Shown here piece after piece: positions 9,384 through 21,556 of a DNA stretch of 64,000 nucleotides (positions are counted from its first letter, which is position 1; each line of letters starts with the position of its first letter). The position numbers were made by a program, and so were the translations under genes. The stretch covers positions 11,998,657-12,062,656 of the forward strand of contig NC_080718.1 in the NCBI RefSeq assembly GCF_019097595.1. The letters run 5' to 3'. Below the pieces are notes generated by a model. It was not told where the DNA came from, did no database searches, and saw only the letters and a list, made by a program, of their open reading frames with translations. This stretch comes from Hemibagrus wyckioides. Taxonomy: Eukaryota > Chordata > Actinopteri > Siluriformes > Bagridae.

Positions 9384-12300
9384 ATGTCAGCACGGCATGG
9401 TAGCGCGATCGGTCTACCTGTGTTAAGAGGTGTACATAGACTCTTACGGCATAATAATTGTTTTAAAAGGAGACGTGTACCGGGTGACGTTTCTGTGTTG
9501 CTGGATGAAATCGAAGTTATTAGAAATATTACGGAATATAAACATCCCAGGCGAGATTTCCACACCGCGGTCAGTGTTTTCAGAGCAAGGTTCAGCATCA
9601 TGGAGAAGGGGTTGAACAATGAATTAGAAATAGAAAAGGAACAAGATCTAAGCGTGAGTGAGAGCAAAGAAGTACAGGAAAGCTGCAAGAAAAGGAAAAG
9701 CGACGACCCTGAAGAAGAACATGGGGTAAACAAACGGGGTAAGAAGCGAAAGGGAAGCAAACAGATGAAACCTGGTGATCGATATGTTCCTCCACCACAA
9801 AAACGCAATCCCGGAGTAAGTTTTAACCAAGAACACTTCGCAGAAACCTCGTACTATTTTGAGGGAGGACTTAGGAAAGTGCATCCGTATTATTTCGATT
9901 TTAAGACTTACTGCAAGGGTCGTTGGATCGGTAAAACACTACTGGAGGTTTTCAGCAGTGAATTTCGTGCAGAACCATTAGACTACTACAAGAAAGCAGT
10001 TAAAGAAGGACGTATTCGACTGAATGAAACACCTCTAGATGACTTAAATATAACACTGAAGGTAAGGTATGTGATGTAACCATGTATTATCACTAAAAGG
10101 AGGATTGTTGGGTTTTAAGGTTTTGTTTTTTGTACTCCACAGAACAATGACTTCATGAGGAACACTGTGCATCGCCATGAGCCCCCTGTTAATGGGCAGC
10201 CACTGCAGGTCTTGGTGGACGATGGTGAGGTGGTGGTGGTGGACAAACCCGCTTCTCTTCCTGTCCATCCATGTGGCCGTTATCGCCATAACACCGTCAT
10301 ATTCATTCTGGGGAAAGAGAAAGGTCTTTGTGGCCTTCACACCGTGCACCGCCTCGATCGTCTCACTTCAGGCATCCTGCTGTTTGCTCGCACACTGGAG
10401 ACATCCAAGAAATTGGACCAGATGGTTCGGGAACGACAGGTGAAGCCATCATAACCTCCTGGTCAAGAGCTTTTAACTTGGTAGTAATGGTCATTTTTCC
10501 CTATGAAAAACTACATACAGTGGATGACAAAAAGTGTACACACTCCTAGCAGGTTTTTGTGATGTGTGAAAACTAAACTAAGTTAATCATGACAAATTAA
10601 ATGTTGTGAATTTGCACCTTTTATATTACAGTAGAAAAACAATGAGAATCATTTTAGGGAAAAATGTACAATGAATCTGGTTGAATAAGTGTGCACACCC
10701 CTAAACGTCTTGGTTAAGCATCTTTATCTTTGGGTAAGTGTCAGTTGTGAATATTTTGTCTCAAGCAATTAAATGGGCCGTACATCTCCTGTGAACAGTC
10801 CTTTTCAGGTCACCACACAGGTTTTAGATTGGATATGGAGGCTAGACCATTCCAAATCCTTGAGCTTGTAGATCTGGAAGTGTGCTTTGGGGCATTGTCA
10901 TGCTGACATGTTGAAGATATTCTTCATCTTAAGTGCTTTAGCAGAACCTTTAAGGTTGTGCTCCAACGTTGTTTTTTGGAATTGCTATTTGGAGATATTT
11001 ATGATTCCTTCCATTTTGAATGAAAGCCCCAGTACCAGCTGAAGAAAAGCAGCACAAAAGCATGATGCTGCCACTACCATGCTTTACCCTCAGGATGGTG
11101 TTCTTTTGTTTATGTGCTATTCCCCCCTAACCATATCTTTTGTTATTATGGCCAAAAAGTTCAACTATGGTCTGAACATAAACACCTTGGTATATCCAGT
11201 GTCTTTGAACCATTTTTTCTGACCCTATCCTGACTTTTTGACAGAGTGATCCTTCTTTATGACCCATGACCTTTCCAGGTGATTGTTACCAAGATGGTGT
11301 CAGGAAAATCCTACAGTAACGGCTGGATTTTATTTCAGCTTATTCAGTGAATTTAACTGATGTCAGTTGCGTATTTATAAGTATTAAATGTTAGATTGAA
11401 TGTGATTGGTTGATTCTGAACACTGCATCATACCTAATAACAAAATGGTGTGCACACTTTAAAGATTCGCTCATTATGTTTATCTCAACTGTATACTGGT
11501 CAGGTTCACAGATTTTTAAATTACTGATGTTATATTTGAAGAAACAGGCCATGTTGAGAAATATCAGCACTTTTGTAGCAAATCAGATTTCACTGGAGGT
11601 GTGTGGGAAAATGTCATGTTTTTGTGCTGGAGCATATAGTATGTAAAAAAAAACAGAAGTTTAATTACTGCCCCAGGAATGTTACAAGTAGAGCAGATAA
11701 AAATATTTGCATTCATTTGTATAGACTGTACAGTGTATATACTGTAGATCGTCTGTGAACAGGTTTCCGTGCAATTATATCTTTTCCTTTACTTACTATA
11801 CAGTTGGAGAAGGAGTATGTTTGTCGTGTGGAGGGGGAGTTTCCTGACGGCGAGGTTGTGTGTGAAGAACCGATTCTGGTAGTCTCATTCAAGGTGGGTC
11901 TCTGCAGAGTGGATCCCAAAGGCAAAGACTCACGCACAGTTTTCCAGAAACTCAGCTATAACGGACACTCTAGCGTGGTGCGCTGTCTCCCACTCACCGG
12001 ACGCACACACCAGATCCGCGTACATCTCCAGTATCTCGGCTTCCCCATCCTCAATGACCCCATTTATGGCTCTTCCGCTTGGGGTCCGAACAGAGGCAAG
12101 GGAGGCCTGGTGGGTAAAAATGATCAGGAGTTGCTGGAAGCTCTTATTGAGGAGCATCGTTCCAAGGAGAGTTTGCACCTCTTGGATATCTCTGATGAAG
12201 TGTTACCCGGAAAGAGCGAGCCTGATGCAGGCAGTGCTCCGGTTAACAATGAGCTGACTGTCACGGCTGAATCTGAAAACACTACATGTGAAGAATCAAC

Positions 12301-12547
12301 TTCAAATGACAAGGAAGCAGAAACGAATATTACACAGGCAACTGAGAGGAATGAGGAATTATCCAGAACTGCAAGAGAGACCAAGGTAGTCCGAGATCAT
12401 TTATGTTCGGAATGTAAGATTGTCCGACCTGACCCTACAGAGAAGGAGCTGGTCATGTACCTGCATGCATTACGCTACAAGGGGCCTGATTTTGAGTATT
12501 CCACACAAGTGCCTGACTGGGCTAAAGAAGACTGGGTGCAGAATTGA
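9384..12547 (+). CDS. rpusd2: RNA pseudouridylate synthase domain-containing protein 2
   Basis: RluA-family enzyme that isomerises uridine to pseudouridine in RNA. The exons are 9384-10061, 10143-10439 and 11804-12547, joined in frame with GT-AG introns; 572 residues from Met 9384 (human about 545). Visible blocks are the family-specific AETSYYFEGGLRKV and KTYCKGRW before an S4-like region, then VVVDKP, the catalytic motif HRLDRLTSG (Asp298), LTGRTHQIRVHLQ and NDPIYG, then a variable acidic tail and a conserved end with a CSEC pair. Start choice is uncertain. The frame is also open from 9306, through a (CA)n tract that would encode a Thr-His run, and another Met lies at 9600 (500 residues). 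I prefer 9384 because it skips the microsatellite and keeps a basic, Arg-rich N-terminus that could be a mitochondrial presequence. AATAAA is at 12798. Confidence 0.93.
10518..11465. mobile_element. Tc1-like transposon relic in rpusd2 intron 2
   Basis: The left end reads CAGTGGATGACAAAAAGTGT followed by ACACACTCC. A diverged, reversed counterpart (GGTGTGCACACTTT) occurs at 11446-11460. The interior holds stock Tc1-derived text (for example TTTTCAGGTCACCACACAGG, TTGTCATGCTGACATG, GCACAAAAGCATGATGCTGC) with no intact frame. It fills most of the 1.36 kb intron. Confidence 0.65.
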
Positions 12548-12797
12548 AGTTTGAAAATTGTTGTTTTTTTTTTTAGATTATTTCCTGTTCTTTAAGAATA
12601 TTTAATCTGTAAAAATTAGTGAATGGAAATGGCTGGCATTTGGATTTGCATTTAAAATAAGATCTGTGGTCTAAACTTTGTGAAAATTTCTGTATCCATC
12701 CAAAAAGCTAAGTAAAAAAAAGTCATCGGAAATGGAGATACCACTATATGAAGTTATGGAGACACTTGCATTTTTTCTGCGATCCAGATCATGGCTC

Positions 12798-12818
12798 AAT
12801 AAAATATAAATCTTTATT
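12798..12818. terminator. Facing poly(A) signals of rpusd2 and disp2
   Basis: AATAAA on the + strand at 12798-12803 faces AATAAA on the - strand (TTTATT at 12813-12818). With normal cleavage 10-30 nt downstream of each, the two mRNAs would overlap at their 3' ends by some tens of nucleotides. Confidence 0.6.
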
Positions 12819-12819
12819 G

Positions 12820-15088
12820 ACTTTCTCAGTCACATTTACATAACAGTTCATTCTTAATACTTTTAAATCTGACATCACATATCCACATAAAACAATTTTA
12901 GAACATCATGTTTCTCAAACGTGACATCACTTTGTTTATAACAAACAATTATTACTTTTTTTTTTTCTTTTTTCATTTGGCACTTTGTACACTAGAAAGG
13001 TACGACAGCATTCCAGACATTTTGCATTCCAGACATGGTTGCTGGCATACTGAAATAACATTGACCTCACTTGAATAAAATGTAGTAAATTGATTGCGAA
13101 GGATATTCAACAAGTGTGAATGTTTGAGAAATTGACCAGCAGCACTAGTGGAACAAGTATGGCAAAGGATCAGATTCTTTAATTAAAAGTGTATATATGA
13201 TTTTTCTTTTTTTGTTAAATGGCTTTTTATCTTTTCTTTTTTTTACATTCCATAGTCATTCTGTAGTGACTAAACAATTATATGTTAAGTAAAAAATGAT
13301 TTCAGAAAGTGACCAAGTCTCACACGACATAGCACCACACTTCACAGAAAGAAAACCAGTCTCGGTACTCTAGTGATCGTACAACATTCGAACAAATAAT
13401 GGCATAGATATAGATATTAGTTGACTGACTTGGTAGCTATATAACTCTGATGACAGAAGTTTAACGATAAAGATTGCATTTTGTCACGGGTAAATGGGAT
13501 GAAAACATCTCAACATCAAGTTGAAAAGTTTTTCAAAGCTTTTCAAAAGACTGTACAAATTTTCAACCTACTTTCATAGTACATTTATAACTGGGATATT
13601 GGTTTTCTCACCATCATGTTGTGTTTCAGACAAACATTTCTAAATAAATTGATTTTAAACCAACCTATTCTCATAAAAACAGGTATTTACTTAACAATCA
13701 TCCATTTAGATATTCCAAGACACCAAATAAAACTTCCTCTTTTACGTAGATGTTATCTTATGAAAAGTTAATACAGCACAGGAAATCAGGACATCAGCTA
13801 TGGAATGTTTTAGTAACAACATTTGGATAATGAACAAATTTCTTTGCCAATAAACGAGTACGATTTTATTCCAAGTTATGTTAGATCATTTCTCTTGGTC
13901 CATTTATCATGAAACAAATTTAATGGGTTAACAGAACCTTAACTATTTTAACGAATGTATGGCTTTATTTATTTGTAGATTTGATATGTTGATTTAACAC
14001 TGTTGATCTTTAACACTCTTTTCTTTTTTCTTTTTTTTTTTACAAAATAAAGCTATAAATCTGATATAAGTTAAGTAGCAAGCACAATGTATAAGTAGAA
14101 AGATCGTAATACATCAAATACAGTTCTGGTAAAGTCTTCTGACATTTAAAACAATAAATAATTCATTATATTTGAGGGCAATAAAAATTTAAATAAAAAC
14201 TATTGACTTTTAGCTCAGCAGAGGTCTGAGCAAAATAAACATATAAATACAATGCCAGTCACAAGACCTGCCCCAGAGAAAACAGAAAAGTACTTTAAAA
14301 TACTCTGGTAATTTAAATTAAGAATAAAAATTAAATATTTTGTCAAAGACATAAATCCTTGTAGTAAAGAACCCATTAACTGGGAAGCTCTGAGATCCTG
14401 TGGAGACTCAAAATTAGTTGCGTATTTTGTTTTGTATTATGTTCCAGATTCAGTTCCTACACTTCCTTCACCACATGTGAAGCCAAATTATTGCTTCTTT
14501 AAAGGCAGGTGCACTTGGTGGAAAATCCAGTTATGCCTGGTATAAACAACTTGTAGACATTAATAGTATCAAGACAATACCTTGTGTCCTACAAGCCATT
14601 AGCATGATCGATATCTATTTTCCATATGGATTGTTTCAAATGAAATAAAGTGAACTACATTTGTAGATCCCTATTATGCCTATTCCTTATCTAGAATATT
14701 TAATTGAATAAAGAAATTGCTTTTATGTAAGATTTAAGTAATCTGCTCTGATGCACCATAATCCTTTGAAAATATGTACAATATTTGTATTATGAAATAG
14801 CAACCCAAGCGCCATCAAACATCTGTGTAGTGTCTGTGACATGCAAGTGCATCTGTCCATAGAGTAAAATGTACCGTAAAATCATTGCAGGTAGCAGTGT
14901 GACATGAATTCAATTAAAAAAAGACTCAGTATACCATGGGACCTATATAATTGCTGATTTACAGATCTGTTGTGTTTAGTAAGCATTTACAGATATGATC
15001 AGATGTGCTGTACAAGTCCTCCTCAATTACTGACGTTTAGGATTTAACATGGTGGTAAACGTAAGAGTTCTCTCATTTAATCATTGAA
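12820..15088 (-). other. Putative disp2 3' untranslated region
   Basis: This 2.27 kb stretch lies between the disp2 stop codon and the - strand AATAAA at 12813. It is AT-rich with poly(T) tracts (12956-12972, 14022-14040), with no repeat or coding exon that I recognise. Several other TTTATT motifs could serve as earlier signals, so the full length is inferred. Confidence 0.5.
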
Positions 15089-18000
15089 TCAGCTGCTGTC
15101 CTCATTTCTTCCATCCCTCTTGATCCAAACATCAGGTAAATCCGGTTGACTGTTTGGCAATATTACAGGTAGATCGCTTTGACTTGTCCGCCTCCTTCCA
15201 GACCCTGGAGAGCCTGGGTCATACACTGTTTCTCTCAGAGACAGACGCAAAGTATCTCTCTTGCCATTGAGGTGACCAGGTCGCAGCTCTCCTTCAGTCA
15301 CAGTGGGTGGTGCAACCGAGACTGCTGGCTCAATGTCACTCAAACATGTCTCGTTAGAATCTTCAAGCCCCTCGATGGAACTCTGAGATTGACAAGACAA
15401 AAGTCTTTTATGTTCGTGACATCTATAGGCCCCATCCATAGAGAGCGACCTTTTAGTAGTCTCATTTACGGTCTCTGTGACCGTGATATCTTCCATGCTA
15501 GAGGACGACAAGGAGACATTCCATAGTTTAATACCAGGGCCACTATGGCATTTCTTGCACAAACGCTTTTCCTTTGCTTTATCATCTGGAGGTACTACTG
15601 TGGGTCTCATTTTATTTCCTTTGTAAGGGGATGAGGTTTGGACAGCTTGATGAGTGTCACAACCTTTGAGGTGCCTGCTGCATATATCCTCATTCACAGA
15701 TTCAGTGCTAATCCTGTCATAATATCGCTTTGGACTGAGCCCACAGAACTCAATGTCATCTGAAAGAACAGAAGGTCTGTTGGACAGCTTGCTGGTGCAA
15801 GTGCTATTTTCAAAGCTGTCACTTAGATGACAGGCAAGGGGTTGCAGCTCATACTGCTCAGGCTCCCTCCCTAGCCTTGACTGGTGTTGCCTGTGGTGGT
15901 GCTGATTGGGGCACAAGAATGCTCTGCCACTTTCTTTATTATAATTTCTTCTTGTTTGTGATCCCGTTCCAGTGCCACAGCCAAACGTACCATTAGCTGA
16001 TGGGTTGTTGTTTCCAGCTTCAGCACCTGAACAAGATGGTGGTATGTTTTCTGTGGCTCTCTCTTTTGCACATGGTATGATTATTTTCCCACAGTTCTTC
16101 TCAGGACCAAAGAAGCAACAAAGTGACTGAAAGAAAAAAGTGGCAAAACCACATGCCACACACTTTACCAGAAGGAGAAATATTCCAAGTTTCCGGAAAA
16201 GCAGTGCAGTTGCAGGTAGCATTATAATCCCAACACAAAAGTATGCTCCTGCACCTGTGGCTACTGGACAACCCATTTTCTTCAGAGAATATGCGACCCT
16301 ACCCAATCTGTCAGTGTGTGGGGCCAGACAGTAGGAAATGCAATAATTGGCTGCAAAGTCAACAGAGAGACCTGCCGCAGCCGAAATGAACAGTGCTTCC
16401 ACACTATTTAACTGCCATTCTAAAAGCACAAGCAGGCCAACAGTAACAAAAACACTCCCCCCAACAGCAAACGTCACATAAATGCTTAATGGTATATTCC
16501 AAGTGGTGAGCAGAAGTGATGCAAATGTAAGGGCTACAGAAATGCCTGCCACTACTAATGTCTCTGAGCTCAGACATTGCTGGAGGTCATATAACAATAA
16601 TTGGCTCACAAACCAGCCTTTCTGTAGTCCAGGTGGAGCGCTAGAAATCTCGCTATTGAACCAAGCCGTGATTTGTTTGTAGAAATTTGAAGTCCTGTTG
16701 AAGTTAAAGCTGTAAAGCTGTGAGGTCTTAAATACCACAACAAGGGCAGCAATTTGATTTTGTGAATCATATCGAAGGCCCCCATTCCTAGGTGAACGCG
16801 GTTCTGCCTGTTGTTTTTCCACCATCATTTTGAGACACCGCTCGAAAACACTAGGAGGGTAGGGGAACGTAAAATTGTTGCAGCAGAAACTGAAAGCATC
16901 CTCGCTTTCAGAACAACGGCGAACAGATACCCACTGAATTAAATCTTCCACAAAGCAGGTATTGTCTTCCAATGCTTCTTGCTCTGCTGGTGATGCTGAA
17001 TAAAAACTCTGGTTTCTAATTTTTCCACATAGATTCCGTAACCACATTTGGGCTTCAGAACTGCTTATATTGAATTCTGGGTCCATGGTAAAGGAGCCAT
17101 TGCTTCTTGGATTGAAACGATCATTACCATCAGCTGGGGTGACTCCCCAGATGAGGGTCATGGTCATAGGCTCATCTTCTCCTTGTTTCATTCGCTCAAA
17201 CATGAACTGATGGCGGTATTCTGCATCATACCTTTCAAATGGATGACTGGAGCGAAACAGCTGAGTTGCCTTACTGTCTGAGGTTGGTAGCTTCATTCCA
17301 GGGTCTACACATGAGATATAAATTCCTCCTGCAGCCAGGACTGCAAACCAGCATATCCATATGTATCGAAACTTAACCACACCACAGGGTAGGACTTTTA
17401 AGAAAATCAAATTTGATGTGTCAGAGAGTCCACGTTTTAGACCCCGAAATTTCTGTCCCATTGTGAAAAGGCACCGCTTCCTTGAACTTGTGTCCCAAAA
17501 TCCACCAGGATTTTTTGAGCAACATGGCTTCCATGATGGCTTAGAAGCAGTGGCAGAAGCACCTGCAGCATGTCGCTCTTGCAAAACGATGGCACAGGGG
17601 AGCCAAACAAGAGCAAAAAGTGTGTTGATTAAAGAGGCACTACCAAGATACACAGCAAAACACCTCACCACTGTAATGCTACTTATGTAGCCTGAGTAGA
17701 ATGTGATGCTGGATGTCAAGCCAGACACCAAGATCAAGTACCCCATTTCTTGTAAGACGTGGTGGATTCTCTTTTCTAGTGCAACTGGAGGATTATGGCT
17801 CAGTTGGGACTTCCAGAAGTCATTAAAGGTGAAGGCTTGATTTGAGCAACTTCCCAAAAGGACAAGAACTGCCATGAGATTCAGAAGTGGAAAAAACAAT
17901 AGTCCAAATACAACTTTGTAGAAAAAATAAGATGTCAAAAGCGACAACGTGACTGCAACCAGTGACATAGCTGATAAAAGGAATGATCTAAGATATAAGG

Positions 18001-21000
18001 CCATTGTAAATAGCAGTGCAAGAACTGTGAGAATAGGGTAGACAGAGTCTCTTGTGAGGTAATATTTGAAAAGCTTTTGCTTAATCCCCAAGTCCATCCC
18101 TGTTACAGTGGTATTGTTGTATGTTAGATCATGACCTTCCAGATGGTTTAGATAAATATCCATTAATGCATTTCCTTTTGCCATTGGTAGGAACAGGATA
18201 CTATATTTGAGGGATGGAACCTGGTACTCAACAGTCTGAGGCCCCAGGAAATCTTTATCCACCAGGTAATGCAGAATCTGATAGATGATGCTAGAGTGCT
18301 TGCAGGGATGTGGGACAGATGCACAGTAGCCGTATTTGCTTCTCTCTGCACACGATGCAACAAGGCTTCCATCATGGTAGTAAGGGGCACAATATCTGAG
18401 TAAGCCTAAACTGTCTGACACTTGCTGAGCTGTTAGACTGAAGCAAGAGGAGACGTTGTTGAGGAGAGCCAAGAAGTTCCCCAGGGACCAGCTTGGACAG
18501 CACTCTCCCTTACCCTTGGTGCCAGCAGCCTCCAATTTTACCTGACAGAGTTCTTTGAAGTGTGCATCTGAGCGGATCTGAAATTTGAAAGATGGCATTA
18601 GGTTTTCTCAGTTTCTTCAGTGACTGGTGAGCATAAAGAGTAAAATCACACCTTCACATAAAATTGTGCCAAACTTTGCTGAAAATATGCAATGTCTTAT
18701 AATATTTAATGTCTTGTAAACATATTTGGATTACCTGGGTTTGCTCCATGTCACACATGGAATAGATTGCCTTCAGACTCCAGAGACTGTCAGAGTTTTC
18801 TGAGCGGAATACCAGCTGGGCATAGCGATCTCCTGCAGGGGCACAGATGGAAGAAAGAGACACCAGCATATTTTATTATATGCTACAGTCCATTTACTAA
18901 TATACTTGCTTAGCTTCATATTTAATTGACAGTGGCAAATGACTAAAACCAGTATTTTTATTCCTTTTCCCCTCACCTGGATCATTGCAAAAATAGGCGT
19001 TCTCAGTAGTATCTGTATGTAGCATTCTCCTTGAACGATGTCTTAAGTGATGCTGGGATTTACTGGTGATTTCCCTGGAGGCACCATGATCACTGAATAA
19101 CACATAACACATTTTATGACTGTGCATGCTATTGAATTTCTGTGTATATACACTGAATGTCTACTTTATTAGGAACACCTGTACACCTACTCACTCTTGT
19201 AATGATCCAATCAGCCAATCATGTGGTAGCAGTGCAATGCATAAAAATACACAGAACAACAATCTCAGTTTCATCAGCATGGTTGTTGGTCTCAGACAGG
19301 CTGGCATGAACAATTGTTTTCAACTGTTTTGGAACATCATCTAGAATTTTCTATGAACAGCTAGGATTTTTAAGCACAGTAGAGCGAATGGTACAAAATG
19401 AAAAAAAATCAAAATCCAGTATGCAAATATTCTGCTGGCAGAATATAACCAGATATAAATAACCAGAAATGGTTTGTTCTGAGAGAGGTCAGAGGATGAT
19501 GACCAGACTGGCTTGAGATGTCAAAACCTTGTTTTTGCAAGGTTAAATGCATTACCATATGATTGAATGATTGGATAATTGCTTAAAGAAGCAGGTGTAC
19601 AGTTATTCCTAATGCGGTGGACTATGTACCCTCATGGCAAGGAGAACATTACCGTGCTATACTTTGGTCCTCAAACTGCAGAGATGTCAGAGATAGTTTT
19701 TTCCCAGGCCCAGTACTTTCCTGCAACTTTGCCCAGGCTGCCAGTTTAATCCCAATGTCTGTTCCACGTGGTTCAAATCCCTGTAATAGATCATCAGAGA
19801 CAGATGAAATGGAGAATTACCCTTTGAAAATGTATTAAATGAATCTACAAGGTAAATTTTGCAGGGTCAATTTACTATGATATTGTTGGAGAACACATGC
19901 AATTTTCTGTGTTCTGTGAGACCAGAAGTAATATTCATTTTGATGGAAATGTTACACAATGAATAGAAAGGTACCTACTGCTAAAGGATCAGAAAAATCT
20001 GGCAGGGGACCAATCAAAATCCCTGCTAGGGAGAAGGCAAGGAGAACTACTGCACATGAGATAAGAACTGTCATCGGGTATTCCACTATGACCTGGGAGT
20101 AGCTGGGAGTCAAAAACAATTGCTGTTAACAAATGACTGGATTAGAAGTAAGGTCTTTTTTTTTTTAAACCAGGCTTGACCTGGTTCTCTGATTTATTTT
20201 TCAACAAATTATATATGCAATATTAACAAACTATGTTCACCTACTTCTTTGGAATCCGGTGGAGTCTCTCAGTCCTATAATAGAGATAAACTTAATGTTT
20301 ATTTTTCTTACACCTCAGAAAGCTCACATTTATATCAATCAGAAGAACATTCAGAAAAGCTTTGAACCTGACTGTCACCACATGATGCTGAACAGGCTTG
20401 TAGTTACTGCCATCACGTGATCCCTGTAGCCAATGACACTGCAATGTGTTGTGACATATAGGCTGGTGGAAGGGACTGCACCTGTGAACTCTCTTGATAG
20501 CATTGCTGGCGCAGTCTGAGTGAGAAGACGTGTTTGTTTGATTCAGACAGGCATTGTCTGTGATTGGCTGCTGGTGGTCACAGCATGGGCATCTCTTGAG
20601 TCGAGGTGACTGGTACATGTGACTCTGCAACACTTGGTCGTACAGTTGAGAAGAGGAAGGTGGTGTGGACAGGTGGTTTATGTGGTCCCCATCTATGGGG
20701 ACGTCAGTCATAGGAGACTCTGCATCCTCACTGTCTGGGGGACACAGTGACACCTTCGGGATCTCACTGCACGTAAACAGGAAAAATAGCGACACCTTTT
20801 CAGCAACAGCCTTTAAATTATTATAAATTATTTCATTTGAATTAGTTTTCCAGTACACCAGACCCCCTAGATATTATGATAAACCATAGTTCAGGTGCTT
20901 TGCAGAACATTATGCTATTATTTCTTTCATCACACACAACAGAGCGTATTAACTAATAATTAAGCCCATAATAAGCTGAAAGTACTTAGGTACATGGACT

Positions 21001-21484
21001 GATTAAAATGGTCAGGGTAGTGGTGGGAATACATCCTGGATCACATTTTTACATCTACACTGAACTAATGACATGTTAACAATTGAAAGTATCTCAAATG
21101 TAGTCTAGTTTCAGAAACAATACACTACAATTTAGTGTAGCCAATCTGCATACCTGCATGTTTATATAATATAAGAAAACTGGATAACCCAGAGGAAACA
21201 TGGGAAAAGCATGCAGCGTATGCAGTAACCCAAGCTCAGGATCAAACTGGGAAACTGGATCTGTGAGCCACTAATTACTTAAAATACTCTATATGTTAAA
21301 AGATTCACTTTTGTCATAATGTCATAATAGGTAGTCCTTTGTTTTAAAGCATAAGTGAGGCAGGATCTTGGGGTAAGGGGGTAAATCTAGCTAGCTAATC
21401 ATCTAGCCTGCTTGCTGAGAGTGACTCTAAATAACATTAAATCGAGAAAAACATTCAATTATTTCTCTTTTAATTAGTGTTGTA

Positions 21485-21556
<72 letters not shown>

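Noticed and set aside
18578..18598. Met-initiated start MPSFKFQ for the long disp2 frame
   Set aside because: These codons lie in the intron; the acceptor TTTCAAATTTCAG puts the exon start at 18577 and upstream exons continue the protein.
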